Assembly: GCA_030424865.1 (NCBI GenBank)
Contig: JAUHVR010000005.1
Location: 62,001 to 126,000 of the forward strand
Direction of reading: 5' to 3'
DNA: 64,000 nt
Origin: Alphaproteobacteria bacterium
Lineage (GTDB): Bacteria > Pseudomonadota > Alphaproteobacteria > Rhodobacterales > Rhodobacteraceae
Position 1 is the first letter of the stretch. Every line of letters begins with the position of its first letter. The translations under genes were made by a program, and so were the position numbers. The notes beneath the pieces were generated by a model. The model did no database searches. It saw nothing but the letters and a program-made list of their open reading frames with translations, and was not told where the DNA came from. Below, one piece after another: positions 1 through 10,894 of the stretch.

Positions 1-1
1 G

Positions 2-490
2 GTGCAAAGCCACATCGGCCTGATCCCGACATTCAGCCACCACTATGGCGGTCTGCGTGCCTTTGGGCGCACGGCGGACGAGGCGATGCAGGTCTGGGAC
101 ACGCTCAAGCGTATGGAGGACGTGGGCGTCTTCGCCGTCGAGGTCGAATGCCTGGCCGAGGAAATTCTGCTGGCCGTGAACGAAAAGACCTCGGTCGTGA
201 CCTTTTCGCTTGGGTCGGGCATGGGCGGCGACGCCGTCTTTTCATTTGTGGCAGACGTCTGCGGCGAGGCAAGCGAAGAAGAGAAACCGCCCAAACATGC
301 GCATGCCTTTGGCAACGTCGGACGCCTGCACAAACAGATCCACGAAGAGCGCGTGGCGGCCCTGGGCGACTTCCACCGCGAGGTTGCACAGGGCAATTTC
401 CCCTATGCCCCCACCAACATCGGCATGAAGAGCGGCGAGAAGGAAAAGTTCCTTGAGGCGCTCGACAGCTGGACCCCGACCCACACCTAG
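2..490 (+). CDS. PanB-like (ketopantoate hydroxymethyltransferase family) protein, 3' part only
   Basis: The gene is cut by the left edge; 162 codons of its C-terminal part are visible. The segments HIGLIPTFSHHYGGLRAFGR and GVFAVEVECLAEEIL follow the PanB pattern (HIGL.PQ...GGFR.QG, then AGAFAVELE.VP). The usual PanB glycine-rich motif (GIGAG) is replaced by SLGSGMGGD. PanB transfers a hydroxymethyl group from 5,10-methylene-THF to 2-oxoisovalerate in the cytoplasm. The divergence from the canonical motif and the Rieske ferredoxin 22 bp downstream suggest a catabolic paralog rather than the pantothenate enzyme. That reading is inference; the family assignment is fairly firm. Confidence 0.65.
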   Translation: MQSHIGLIPTFSHHYGGLRAFGRTADEAMQVWDTLKRMEDVGVFAVEVECLAEEILLAVNEKTSVVTFSLGSGMGGDAVFSFVADVCGEASEEEKPPKHAHAFGNVGRLHKQIHEERVAALGDFHREVAQGNFPYAPTNIGMKSGEKEKFLEALDSWTPTHT

Positions 491-512
491 GCCCACAGGA
501 CCGGAACACATC

Positions 513-830
513 ATGAGCCAATGGATCGACGCCTGTTCCCCCGATGACATCGACGACGATGATCTGATCGCCTGGAACCACAACGGCAAACGGATCGCGA
601 TCTACAACACGGACAAGGGATTTTTTGCCACTGACCTGATGTGCACCCATGAAGAGCAAAGCCTTGAGGACGGTCTGGTCATAGACTGCGTGATCGAGTG
701 TCCTCTGCATGGCGGGCGCTTTGACATCTGTACGGGCAAAGCCCTGTCGGCGCCGGTGTCCGTCGACCTTGGAACTTACCCGGTCGACGTGCGCGACGGC
801 CGGATCTGGATCCGGGTCTCAACGGCCTGA
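513..830 (+). CDS. Rieske [2Fe-2S] ferredoxin, MocE/NirD-like
   Basis: This 105-aa cytoplasmic protein is one small Rieske domain. The cluster ligands are visible as CTHEEQSL and, about 18 residues later, CPLHGGRFD, which fits C-x-H ... C-x2-H. The ATG at 513 is chosen because the upstream in-frame part overlaps the previous gene. There is no signal peptide or membrane segment. Proteins of this size carry electrons to non-heme iron oxygenases, desaturases or demethylases, so a partner probably lies upstream of the window. It is the last gene of its operon and faces the sigma-54 activator gene tail to tail. Confidence 0.85.
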   Translation: MSQWIDACSPDDIDDDDLIAWNHNGKRIAIYNTDKGFFATDLMCTHEEQSLEDGLVIDCVIECPLHGGRFDICTGKALSAPVSVDLGTYPVDVRDGRIWIRVSTA

Positions 831-1077
831 GCGACACTGTCGGCAACAGCCGGGTATCATCCGGGAACGCAACGACACCGCGCCTCAGAGCAAACACAGG
901 CCTTGCCCCGGATTGCTTCGGACACTGCGGTGGGCACCACTTTCCCGGTGGCGCGCCCAAACGGCATGATCGACGGCCAGTAGGTGCCATTGCCATTCCA
1001 ATGACACCTCGCGCGTCGTCGCCGTCGCCGTCGGCTCGCGGTCTGCACGACCGCGGCCACGGCCATCACGCGCACCA

Positions 1078-3033
1078 TCAGTGCCGTTTGATGTGATATT
1101 GCTTGAGCTTGCGGTATAGCGTCGGGCGCGAGATCCCGAGGGCGGCGGCGACCTTGGTCAAATTGCCGTTCTCGACCTCCATTGTCCGCCGGATCGCCGA
1201 AGCCTCAATACTTTCCAGATCGCCTGACTTGCCGCTGAGGATCGCCTCAAGCGAGTCCTCTTCAACATCGTCGAACCCACCCATGACCTCGGGGGGCAGA
1301 TCCTCGGGTGTCACCACATTTCCGGTGCCGACAAGATAAGCCCGGTGCACCAGATTTCTCAGTTCACGCACGTTGCCCGGCCAGCGATAGTTCATCAGGC
1401 AGGACAGGCTTTCGTCGTTGAAGGTCAGGGGCGCGCGACCCATCTCTTTTGCGAAGTTGGCCGAGAACTTGTCGATCAGGGCGATGACATCTTCGCCCCG
1501 TTCCCGCAGCGGCGGCACCTCGATCGTCACAACCCCGATCCGGTAGAACAGATCGCGGCGGAAGCTGCCCTTCTCGATCTCTTCGCGCAGATCGCGGTTG
1601 GTCATGGCGATGACGCGGACGTCAACCGGCCGACGCTGGCTTTCCCCGATGCGATAGATCGCCCGTTGTTCCAGCGCACGCAGGAAATAGGGCTGCAGTT
1701 CGATCGGCATGTCGCCGATCTCGTCCAGACACAGTACACCGCCGTGGGCCAGTTCGAACTTGCCAGTCCGCCCCCCCTTGGCGGCCCCGGTGAACGCCCC
1801 GTCAACATAGCCGAAAAGCTCGGCGCCAATCAGTTCGCTGGACATCGCCGCACAGTTCACCGGCACATAGGGCGCCTTGTCAGACCCAAGGCGACTGTGG
1901 ATCAGCCGCGCAAAAAGTTCCTTGCCGACACCGGTTTCACCCCGGATCAGGACCGAGACATTGGCCTTGGCCACCCGTTCGGCCAGTTCCATCGCCTCGA
2001 TCATCTTTGGCGAAGAGCCGACCATCTCGATCAATTCCTCGGCCACGCCGTCGCGGGGCGCAATCGCAACCACATTGGGTTTGCGCGCCCGTTGGGTGCC
2101 CGACTTCAGGAACACGGCCGCGCCGCGCGGCTGCCCCTGCATCAACAGCCGCTCGACCCCCTCGGCCTCGACCCCGCGCGGCAACAGACCGTTGATTTCG
2201 CGCGCCTCGAGGTTGCCCAGATCGGGCAGAAGCTGGTGACCGACGGACAGTTCTTTTTTCCTTTGAAGCGGCGTTTCCTCAAGCCCCCGACGGAACCAGA
2301 TCCGCCCGGTCTGATCCAGCAGCAACAGCCCGCCAGACGTCCGGTCGTATTCGGACATCACAAAGGCCTCCAGCAGTTGCGTACGCTCCTGCCGTTGCTG
2401 CTCGGCCAGCGCGATCTCGATCTCATGCGCGGCGGCCAGAACCAGCGCGACATTGTGCTGTTGAAAGATCTGCGGCGGGCCTGACAGGTCCACCACGCCT
2501 ATGACCGCATTGGTCATCGGATCGCGGATCGGGGCCCCGGCGCAGGTCCAGGATTGCACCCCTTGGGCAAAATGTTCGGACGCATGCACATAGGCAGGAC
2601 GTCCGGTTCGCAAGGCTGTGCCGATCCCGTTCGTTCCGATGGTCTTTTCGTTCCAGTCGCCGCCGATCTCCAGATGGATGTCCAGCCCTTCTTCCAGCAC
2701 CGCCGCGTCGCCAATGGCGTCGATGACCACCCCGGACTTGTCCGCCAGGATCAGGATGGTGCCCGCCTCTTTCAGATGCGGCTCAAGTCGTTTGAACGCA
2801 GCCGAGGCCGCCTGGATCAGCTGCCAGTTCTTGTCCTTGAGCTGATAGAGATCGTCCCCCGTCAACGCCTTGCGGGCACGTTGGCGACCGGCGTCGATGC
2901 CCATGTTGCGACTGCGTTGCCAGGATTGAAAAATTTCTGTGCGAACAGCGGTGTTCTGTTCGGGGTCGGTGCGCTCGGAGCTTACGAAATTCTCCCAGGC
3001 ATCGCGTGTTTCCTTTTCAGACGCTTCAGCCAT
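1078..3033 (-). CDS. AcoR/MimR-type sigma-54-dependent transcriptional activator
   Basis: The protein has 651 residues. The N-terminal half resembles the AcoR sensor region with a GAF domain ([23 protein letters not shown]). A complete sigma-54 AAA+ domain follows, with Walker A GETGVGKE, the sigma-contact loop GAFTGA, Walker [11 protein letters not shown] and [11 protein letters not shown] Fis-type helix-turn-helix ends it ([20 protein letters not shown]). The start at 3033 has GGAGGG upstream; the longer frame has no such site. It lies at the far end of the monooxygenase gene run and is the obvious activator of the -24/-12 promoter at 16509-16525, as MimR is for mycobacterial mim operons. 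The inducing ligand cannot be read from sequence. Confidence 0.92.
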   Translation of the reverse strand: MAEASEKETRDAWENFVSSERTDPEQNTAVRTEIFQSWQRSRNMGIDAGRQRARKALTGDDLYQLKDKNWQLIQAASAAFKRLEPHLKEAGTILILADKSGVVIDAIGDAAVLEEGLDIHLEIGGDWNEKTIGTNGIGTALRTGRPAYVHASEHFAQGVQSWTCAGAPIRDPMTNAVIGVVDLSGPPQIFQQHNVALVLAAAHEIEIALAEQQRQERTQLLEAFVMSEYDRTSGGLLLLDQTGRIWFRRGLEETPLQRKKELSVGHQLLPDLGNLEAREINGLLPRGVEAEGVERLLMQGQPRGAAVFLKSGTQRARKPNVVAIAPRDGVAEELIEMVGSSPKMIEAMELAERVAKANVSVLIRGETGVGKELFARLIHSRLGSDKAPYVPVNCAAMSSELIGAELFGYVDGAFTGAAKGGRTGKFELAHGGVLCLDEIGDMPIELQPYFLRALEQRAIYRIGESQRRPVDVRVIAMTNRDLREEIEKGSFRRDLFYRIGVVTIEVPPLRERGEDVIALIDKFSANFAKEMGRAPLTFNDESLSCLMNYRWPGNVRELRNLVHRAYLVGTGNVVTPEDLPPEVMGGFDDVEEDSLEAILSGKSGDLESIEASAIRRTMEVENGNLTKVAAALGISRPTLYRKLKQYHIKRH

Positions 3034-3136
3034 CTTGGTCCCTCCACCGGTCGGCCTTGTTCTGGAAACATGTGCTTTTGCCCTCGGCTTTCGCCAAACA
3101 CGCATGTGCCGGTCTTGGTGCCGGCGTCTGTTCGTG

Positions 3137-3631
3137 TCAGCTGCTGTCCGGGGTCAATCCAAGCAATTGTTCCAAGGTGACAACCAGTTCCTCCTCTGTG
3201 TAGTCCGTATTGATCTCGACACCTTCCAACTGCGCGATGCAGCCAAGCAGTTCCTCGTCCAAAGGTGAGATGAAACCGTTCTCCCGGGTGGCAAGGAACA
3301 GCTTTCTGGACAGGAAATTACCCCGGATCTCGCCAATCATTGCCAGCTGGCGTGCCGATTTCCGGTCGGCCAGAACGACGCGATTGTTCAGGCTGACCTT
3401 CACATAGGGTTCCGGTTCATCGACTGTGGCGCGGGCTTTCATGTCAAAGATAAGCTTGCCTTCTGCCTGAGGTTCCTTGTTGCGCTCAGCCTGCTGCTGT
3501 CGCATCTGCGTGAAACCGCCGTTGCTGATCTGGTCAGCCAATTTGCGAATGACCGGCATGTTTTCCGAAATCATCCGTTTGGCTTTGACATCTTCAGCGC
3601 GCGGACCTTCTCTCTTCGAGAAAATATCCAA
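3137..3631 (-). CDS. Protein of unknown function, TTG start
   Basis: I do not recognise this 164-aa soluble protein. It is charged and mostly helical by eye, with no signal peptide, membrane segment or cysteine pattern. The start is taken as TTG at 3631 because GGGAGG lies 7 nt upstream. In-frame ATG codons further upstream lack a ribosome binding site and would run into the katG-side spacer. It sits 103 bp before the sigma-54 activator, on the same strand, so the two may be co-transcribed. A role with the monooxygenase regulator is only positional inference. Confidence 0.7.
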   Translation of the reverse strand: MDIFSKREGPRAEDVKAKRMISENMPVIRKLADQISNGGFTQMRQQQAERNKEPQAEGKLIFDMKARATVDEPEPYVKVSLNNRVVLADRKSARQLAMIGEIRGNFLSRKLFLATRENGFISPLDEELLGCIAQLEGVEINTDYTEEELVVTLEQLLGLTPDSS

Positions 3632-3932
3632 CGTCGTTCCTCCCTGTGCATAAATTGTTAGCAGTTTCGTCGCGCGGTCCCAAATGCTTATTTCCGGCCA
3701 TACCTTTGCCCAAGACGGCAACCGCGCTGCGTCCATTTTGTCTGCGCTCACCTCGGCGCGATGAAAATCGCAACACGGTCAGAGCCTTAAATGTGCATCT
3801 GGTCCTCCCTTTTGGCGAAATCCGATCGTTCAGTTTTCGAACGGTCTTTTTTGTGTCAGGGCCAAAGTCCGGGTGGCCTGTCGGTGTCAAAGGCCCTTGG
3901 CGGGCCTTTGACGGTGTTTTCCTGCCGCGTCT
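3632..3932 (-). other. Spacer between katG and the unknown gene, with a katG-proximal stem-loop
   Basis: This gap of about 300 bp has no convincing gene. At 3887-3911 there is a perfect 10-bp inverted repeat (TCAAAGGCCC, 5-nt loop, GGGCCTTTGA), 21 bp after the katG stop on the minus strand. No T-run follows on that strand, so it may be a processing or rho-dependent end rather than a classical terminator. The rest presumably holds the promoter of the TTG-start gene; I could not pick one out. Confidence 0.5.
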
Positions 3933-6209
<2,277 letters not shown>

Positions 6210-6758
6210 TCACAACCAATCAATGCGGTCGCGCGTTCGCCCCGCAGGGGCCGCGTCAAAGACGATGGCATCCTCTTGGCCAAAGCCCGGCCAGAGCGTT
6301 TTCTGGGTGTAAAGCCCGCTGACCAGCCCCCGCCGGATGCGCTGATAGAAGGCGCTGTTCTCGATGCCCCGCAGCAGGTCCACGCGATCCTGTTCGCGCG
6401 CGATGTCGATATAGGCCGCGTATCCCAGCGCCTGGGCCGAGGCGTTCAGCCCGGCGATGCCCGCCTCGACCGCTGGCGCGGCATGAGGCGTGTCATAGCG
6501 CTTGACGGCCACGACATAAAAGGCGTCCGACACCTTGTCATGCGCATAGATATCCCGCGCCATCCGCGCGAGTGTAGCCATTGTCTCGGGCCGCAGATGC
6601 TGCACTTCGACGGCCCAGTTATCCGTGGCAGCCTTGGCGGCGACAAAACCGTTGCCAACCGCAAAGCTCGTGCCGAAGTCTGCGCTATTGGCCAAAAGCG
6701 CAGGGCGGGTCAGGCTGTCCTTGTCGATCAGCGTGCTGTACTTGCTGCCGGTTTGCAT
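6210..6758 (-). CDS. Gluconate 2-dehydrogenase subunit 3-like protein (tentative)
   Basis: The product has 182 aa. The segments ETMATLARMARDIYAHDKVS, RVDLLRGIENSAFYQRIRRG and the C-terminal RDRIDWL match what I recall of small Tat-exported subunit-3-like proteins that partner GMC oxidoreductases. This copy has no signal peptide and no GMC partner in the window, so it may act differently. It begins with ATG at 6758, sharing one base with the stop of the glyoxalase-fold gene (TGATG); a GTG at 6761 is also possible. It is probably translationally coupled to that gene. The family call is from memory and moderate at best. Confidence 0.5.
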   Translation of the reverse strand: MQTGSKYSTLIDKDSLTRPALLANSADFGTSFAVGNGFVAAKAATDNWAVEVQHLRPETMATLARMARDIYAHDKVSDAFYVVAVKRYDTPHAAPAVEAGIAGLNASAQALGYAAYIDIAREQDRVDLLRGIENSAFYQRIRRGLVSGLYTQKTLWPGFGQEDAIVFDAAPAGRTRDRIDWL

Positions 6759-7153
6759 CACTGGAACCTGCCTGATCGCTGCATGACCTCGATTTCGTAT
6801 CCGTCGGGGTCCTTGACGAAGAAGAAGCGGGCCAAAGTCTGACCCCGATGCTGGAAATCCACCAGTTTGCGCGGAGCAAACCCCGCCTTTTCAAAGCGGG
6901 CGTGTTCGGCATCCAGATCGTCGACACAGACAGCGAAATGGCCGTAACCGCTGCCCAGGTCGTAAGCCTCGGTCTGGCCTTTGTTGACCGTCAGCTCGAG
7001 CTCAAAGGCGCTTTCGGAATTCGACAGGTAGATCAGCGTGAAGTCATCGAAATCGATGCGTTCCGCCACCTCGAGGCCCAGGGCCTCTTTGTAGAACGCA
7101 ACCGAACGCGCCTCGTCGCGGACGCGGATCATGGAATGAAGAGCCTTTGCCAT
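6758..7153 (-). CDS. VOC-superfamily protein, lactoylglutathione lyase-like
   Basis: This is a 131-aa single-module vicinal-oxygen-chelate protein. It has the glyoxalase I layout: SMIRVRDEARSVAFYKEALG at the N-terminus, ELELTVNKG and YGHFAVCVDD in the middle, and FFVKDPDGYEIEVMQ at the C-terminus. Metal ligands of this fold are His7-like, Glu in ELEL, His in GHFA and Glu in EIEV, all present. Glyoxalase I converts the methylglyoxal-glutathione adduct to lactoylglutathione. In this neighbourhood it could handle methylglyoxal arising from acetol, an acetone-hydroxylation product, but that link is inferred. It is coupled to the next gene by a TGATG overlap. Confidence 0.82.
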   Translation of the reverse strand: MAKALHSMIRVRDEARSVAFYKEALGLEVAERIDFDDFTLIYLSNSESAFELELTVNKGQTEAYDLGSGYGHFAVCVDDLDAEHARFEKAGFAPRKLVDFQHRGQTLARFFFVKDPDGYEIEVMQRSGRFQ

Positions 7154-7183
7154 CTTGGACCTCGTCGTGTCTTTTTGGGGGGT

Positions 7184-7259
7184 GCCCGGCCTGTCACATT
7201 TGGGGCACGACAGGCCGGGCCTTGCGCTGGACCGGGAAAATAAAGGGGAGCCGGTCCAG
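7184..7259 (-). other. Two tandem stem-loops after the alcohol dehydrogenase gene
   Basis: A perfect 12-bp inverted repeat occupies 7184-7220 (GCCCGGCCTGTC and complement, 13-nt loop). A second, 9-bp one occupies 7227-7259 (CTGGACCGG and complement, 15-nt loop). They lie between the alcohol dehydrogenase stop and the start of the glyoxalase-fold gene on the minus strand. Neither is followed by a T-run on that strand. They probably mark the end of the main monooxygenase transcript or protect its 3' end. Confidence 0.6.
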
Positions 7260-7278
7260 GCAGCGCCGGAGGGGGATT

Positions 7279-8322
7279 TTATGGGACGATAACGCCCCGT
7301 CCGGTGAACTTGCGGTTCTTGAAGTCGTCGACAGCCTGGTTGATGTTGTCGAGGCTGTACTCGGTCTGATGCATCTTGACCTTGCCGTCGGCATTCATCT
7401 CCATCAGTTCGACCAGTTCGACATAGTCGCCGACAAGGCTGCCGCCGATCTTGATTTCATTCGCCACAAGCTCGAGCGTGGGCACCTCGACGGTGCCGCC
7501 GTATCCGACCATGATCAGCTCGCCGCCCTGACGCAGCAGCTTCCAGCAAATGTTTTCAGTCCCATGTTCGCCAACAAAGTCGATGGCAACATGCGCGCCG
7601 CCTCCGGTCAGGTCCTTGACCTCGTCGATCAGGTCTTCGCCGCCGTCCAGCACGATGTCCGCGCCCAGTTCCTTGGCCAGCACCTGCGCAGCCGGTTCGC
7701 GGTCAACCGCGATGACACGGCAGCCGCTGGAGTGCTTGAGCACCTGCAACGCGATGTGCCCAAGTCCGCCGATGCCCAGCAACAGGACGTAGCCGCCGGG
7801 ATTGACCAGTTTCGCTGCCTTCTTGGCCGCGCGATAGGCGGTGATCCCGGCGTCGGCCATCGGCGCAACCTCCAGCGGGGTGATGCCGGTGTTCAGCTTG
7901 ATGACCGAGCCTTCGTTGGTCTTGAAATACTCGGCAAACCCGCCATCCAGCCCAAGGCCGGGAAACAGGCCGTGGTCGCAGTACATGTCATGGCCGTAAC
8001 GGCAGTTCAGGCAGATGCCACAGCTGCGGTGCGGGTGACAGATCACGGCATCGCCGGGTTTGACCGAGGTCACGGCGCTGCCGACGTCCTCGACCCAGCC
8101 CGCGTTTTCGTGCCCCATGATATAGGGCAGCAGGTTGCCATGGGTGTCCATGATGTCTTTCCAGACACCTTCGATAATGTGCAGGTCGGTGCGGCATAGG
8201 CCAGCTGCACCGACCTTGACGATCACCTCGTCGGGCGCTGTGATTGTGGGAGGGTCAACGTTTTCAATCTTCAGCTCCACGTTCATCGCGGGATCGTATT
8301 CGTAAAGTCTGGCGGCTTTCAT
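7279..8322 (-). CDS. Zinc-dependent NAD+ alcohol dehydrogenase of the monooxygenase operon
   Basis: The protein has 347 aa in the medium-chain dehydrogenase family. Catalytic zinc residues are in GLCRTDLH and the GHE of IMGHENAGWV; the structural zinc cysteines are in CGICLNCRYGHDMYC. The Rossmann motif is GIGGLGHIALQ. It is expected to oxidise the secondary alcohol made by the monooxygenase (2-propanol to acetone), as the adh gene of mim/prm operons does. The start at 8322 (MKAARLYEY) matches the family; a longer frame runs into the chaperonin spacer. It is the last core gene of the operon before the tandem stem-loops. Confidence 0.92.
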   Translation of the reverse strand: MKAARLYEYDPAMNVELKIENVDPPTITAPDEVIVKVGAAGLCRTDLHIIEGVWKDIMDTHGNLLPYIMGHENAGWVEDVGSAVTSVKPGDAVICHPHRSCGICLNCRYGHDMYCDHGLFPGLGLDGGFAEYFKTNEGSVIKLNTGITPLEVAPMADAGITAYRAAKKAAKLVNPGGYVLLLGIGGLGHIALQVLKHSSGCRVIAVDREPAAQVLAKELGADIVLDGGEDLIDEVKDLTGGGAHVAIDFVGEHGTENICWKLLRQGGELIMVGYGGTVEVPTLELVANEIKIGGSLVGDYVELVELMEMNADGKVKMHQTEYSLDNINQAVDDFKNRKFTGRGVIVP

Positions 8323-8388
8323 GTCTTTAATCCTGTCGGTTTGGCGGCCAGCCCGGACAGGCTGGCCGGATGGGGTCATTCAGGACGG

Positions 8389-10020
8389 TCAGGCGCGGCC
8401 CAACAGCTCGGCACCGCCGCCAAGGGCCGGGCCCTCGGTCGGATCGGCTTCGCCTTCGTCAAGGTCGCCGACCAGGGACTCGGTGGTCAGGATCAGCGTC
8501 GCGACCGAGGCTGCGTTGACCAGGGCGCTGGCAGGGACACGGGCGGGATCGATGACCCGGGCGGCATACATGTCGCCAAAGACACCGGTCGCGGCATTGA
8601 AGCCGTAGCCCGCCTCGCCGTTCACAACGCTTTCCATCACCGCGTCGATGTCACCGCCGGCATTGCGGACGATCCGACGCAGCGGCTGGGTCAGCACCGA
8701 GCGGACCAGGCCGACACCTTTGGCCACATCGCCTTCGACCTGCAGATCGTCGAGGCAACCCGCGATCTGCGCCAGGGCAGTCCCGCCACCGGCAACAACG
8801 CCATCCTCGGCCGCAGCACGGACAGCGCAAAGCGCGTCTTCGATCAGCTGGATGGTGCGTTTCTGTTCGACCGGGGTAAAGCCACCCGCATAGATGATCG
8901 CGCTGCCACCGGTCAGCTTGGACAGACGTTCACGCAGCTTGTCCTTTTCGATGTTGGGCGGCGCGGCATCGTACTGACGCTGAACCTGCTTGCGGCGGGC
9001 CGTGATGGCGGCGGGGTCACCCTGCCCCTGCAGCACCGCAGTGCCATTGGCATGGGCGCGGACCATGGCCGCCCCGCCCAGCTGGTCGCGGGTGACGTTC
9101 TCGATGCTCTTGCCCAGATCGCGGGCCAGCACCTCGCCGCCGGTCAGGATCGCCAGATCGTCCATCATCGCCGTGCGCCAGTGGCCGTATTCGGGCGGAT
9201 GCACGATCAGGAACTTTCCGCTGTCGCCCTTGTCCAGCAAGGTCACGACAACCTCGGGCGCGATCTCTTCGGCGATGATCACCAGCGGACGGTTTTCGCC
9301 CTCGGCAATCGATACCGCCTTGTCCAGCACCTGCGGCTTCAGGATCTTCTGGTCCGTCATCAGGATCAGCGGATTGCGCAGCACCGCTTCCATGTTGTCG
9401 CGATCCGTCACCATGTGGTGCGAGATATACCCCCGCTCGAACGACATGCCCTCGACGACCTCCAGCGTGGTGTCGATGGTCACGCCGAAATCGGCCGAGA
9501 TCACACCCTCTTTGCCGACACGCTGATAGGCCTCGGCCACCAATGCGCCCAGTTTTTCGTCGGTGGCCGAAACCTGCGCGACCGCCTCCAGATATTCGGG
9601 ATGCTTTTCGCAACAGCGCGACGAGGCGTCGATCGCATCGATGATCTTTTGAACGGCCAGATCGATGCCCTTGCACAGATCAACCGGCTTGACGCCATTG
9701 TCGGTCAGCTCGACCCCCTGCTGGATCAATGCGTTGGCCAGCACAATCGCGGTGGTCGTGCCGTCACCCGCCACATCGTTGGTCTGCATCGAGACCTCGC
9801 GGACCACCTGGGCGCCCATGTTTTCAAACCGGTCATTCAGCTCGATTTCCTGGGCGATGCTGACGCCGTCGCGGGTCACCAGCGGGGTGCCGACCGGACG
9901 GTCGACCATGGCGTTCAGCCCCTTGGGCCCCAGCGTCGGTTCAACAGCGGCGGCCAGCCGTGCGACCCCGCGGGCCAGTCGTTTGCGGGCGATTTTCCCG
10001 TGTACCATCAATTTGGCCAT
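8389..10020 (-). CDS. GroEL-like chaperonin dedicated to the monooxygenase (MimG-type)
   Basis: This is a 543-aa Hsp60-family protein with the nucleotide motifs VEPTLGPKGLN, TRDGVSIAQEIEL and NDVAGDGTTTAIVLANAL. It differs from housekeeping GroEL: the apical domain is divergent, the GGM-rich tail is missing (the end reads LGGGAELLGRA), and no groES is nearby. In mycobacterial mim operons a GroEL-like protein in this position is needed for a functional hydroxylase, so this copy very likely folds the PrmA/PrmC subunits. The start at 10020 has GGAGAGA upstream. It follows the DUF59 gene by 66 bp. Confidence 0.92.
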   Translation of the reverse strand: MAKLMVHGKIARKRLARGVARLAAAVEPTLGPKGLNAMVDRPVGTPLVTRDGVSIAQEIELNDRFENMGAQVVREVSMQTNDVAGDGTTTAIVLANALIQQGVELTDNGVKPVDLCKGIDLAVQKIIDAIDASSRCCEKHPEYLEAVAQVSATDEKLGALVAEAYQRVGKEGVISADFGVTIDTTLEVVEGMSFERGYISHHMVTDRDNMEAVLRNPLILMTDQKILKPQVLDKAVSIAEGENRPLVIIAEEIAPEVVVTLLDKGDSGKFLIVHPPEYGHWRTAMMDDLAILTGGEVLARDLGKSIENVTRDQLGGAAMVRAHANGTAVLQGQGDPAAITARRKQVQRQYDAAPPNIEKDKLRERLSKLTGGSAIIYAGGFTPVEQKRTIQLIEDALCAVRAAAEDGVVAGGGTALAQIAGCLDDLQVEGDVAKGVGLVRSVLTQPLRRIVRNAGGDIDAVMESVVNGEAGYGFNAATGVFGDMYAARVIDPARVPASALVNAASVATLILTTESLVGDLDEGEADPTEGPALGGGAELLGRA

Positions 10021-10086
10021 GTCTCTCTCCATTCGCCTGATCGTGGATCAGGACGTTGTTCAGAAGTTTCGATTGGTTTCAGCCAG

Positions 10087-10890
10087 TTACGAGCTGACGG
10101 GCGTTGCAGCGCCAGGCAGAACCCGACCGGTGATGAAGTCGACCAGGGTCGGTCCGTCGGGACCGATTTCCACCTCTTTGTAGCGGGTCTTGGCCAGGCC
10201 ACGGCACAGGGCGCCGTTGAACTCCATGTTGATCCGGGTGCTGCGCAAGCGCTTGAGGTGTTCGGTTACGTCCTCGGCGGCGATCGCCTGCCCTTCCCAA
10301 GTCGGAAAGGCCGGATCATCAGGGTGTACCGCAAGCCCCTGCGAGATCAGCAAATCCAGATAACGCGGAAGTTGCTGGGCTTCTTCGCCGCCCTCGAAGG
10401 TGACCTTTTGCAGTTGCGACAGTGTCATGGCGACGATGCCCTTGGGATCCCGCCCCTGCGCCTGCAGACCCAGAAGAACCGTCTCTTGCCGCCGGTCAAA
10501 GGCCTTGGCGTTGAACTTGTCGGTGACTTCGGACAAATCCGCGCCGTCACAGTATTCGGCAAAGACCTTGTGATAGGCGCGTCCGCTGTTCACCCCCTCG
10601 TTCACCTTGTCACCAAAGCAGTGGTCGTTCAGTTGTACGTCCACCTGTTTGACCCAGGGCATGCTCTTGATGGCCTGTCGGATCCCGAACGCCATCATGA
10701 AGGCAAAATTGGGTGAGCACCAATAGGTCGGCAGACGGAACTCGACGTTCACCGTCGCGGCGTCGGTCACTTCAACCCGCTCGACAAAGCCCATTTCGGT
10801 AATGGGCTCGTCGAGTTCCGGGTCCGTCACGCTTTCAAGACGGCCCCAGACTTCGAGTTCAAGTTCCGATTTCAGAACCTCGACATGCAT
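10087..10890 (-). CDS. DUF59/MIP18-domain protein of the monooxygenase operon
   Basis: The protein has 267 aa. The first 100 or so residues are a PaaD/SufT-like domain (ESVTDPELDEPITEMGFVE, then FRLPTYWCSPNFAFM with the conserved cysteine). A C-terminal region of about 160 residues is unassigned. Such domains help assemble or insert Fe-S clusters or metal centres. A homolog occupies the same position in mim/prm operons, between the amidohydrolase and the chaperonin. The likely role is maturation of the diiron hydroxylase or of the reductase cluster, by inference from context. The start is the ATG at 10890, 4 bp after the amidohydrolase stop. Confidence 0.8.
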   Translation of the reverse strand: MHVEVLKSELELEVWGRLESVTDPELDEPITEMGFVERVEVTDAATVNVEFRLPTYWCSPNFAFMMAFGIRQAIKSMPWVKQVDVQLNDHCFGDKVNEGVNSGRAYHKVFAEYCDGADLSEVTDKFNAKAFDRRQETVLLGLQAQGRDPKGIVAMTLSQLQKVTFEGGEEAQQLPRYLDLLISQGLAVHPDDPAFPTWEGQAIAAEDVTEHLKRLRSTRINMEFNGALCRGLAKTRYKEVEIGPDGPTLVDFITGRVLPGAATPVSS

Positions 10891-10894
10891 GATC

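Noticed and set aside
831-1077. A small gene in the gap between the Rieske gene and the sigma-54 activator gene.
   Set aside because: The gap separates convergent genes. Short frames there have no ribosome site and no recognisable product.
7184-7220. The 12-bp inverted repeat after the alcohol dehydrogenase gene as a rho-independent terminator.
   Set aside because: On the transcribed strand the stem is followed by an A/C-rich stretch, not a T-run. It is listed only as a stem-loop.
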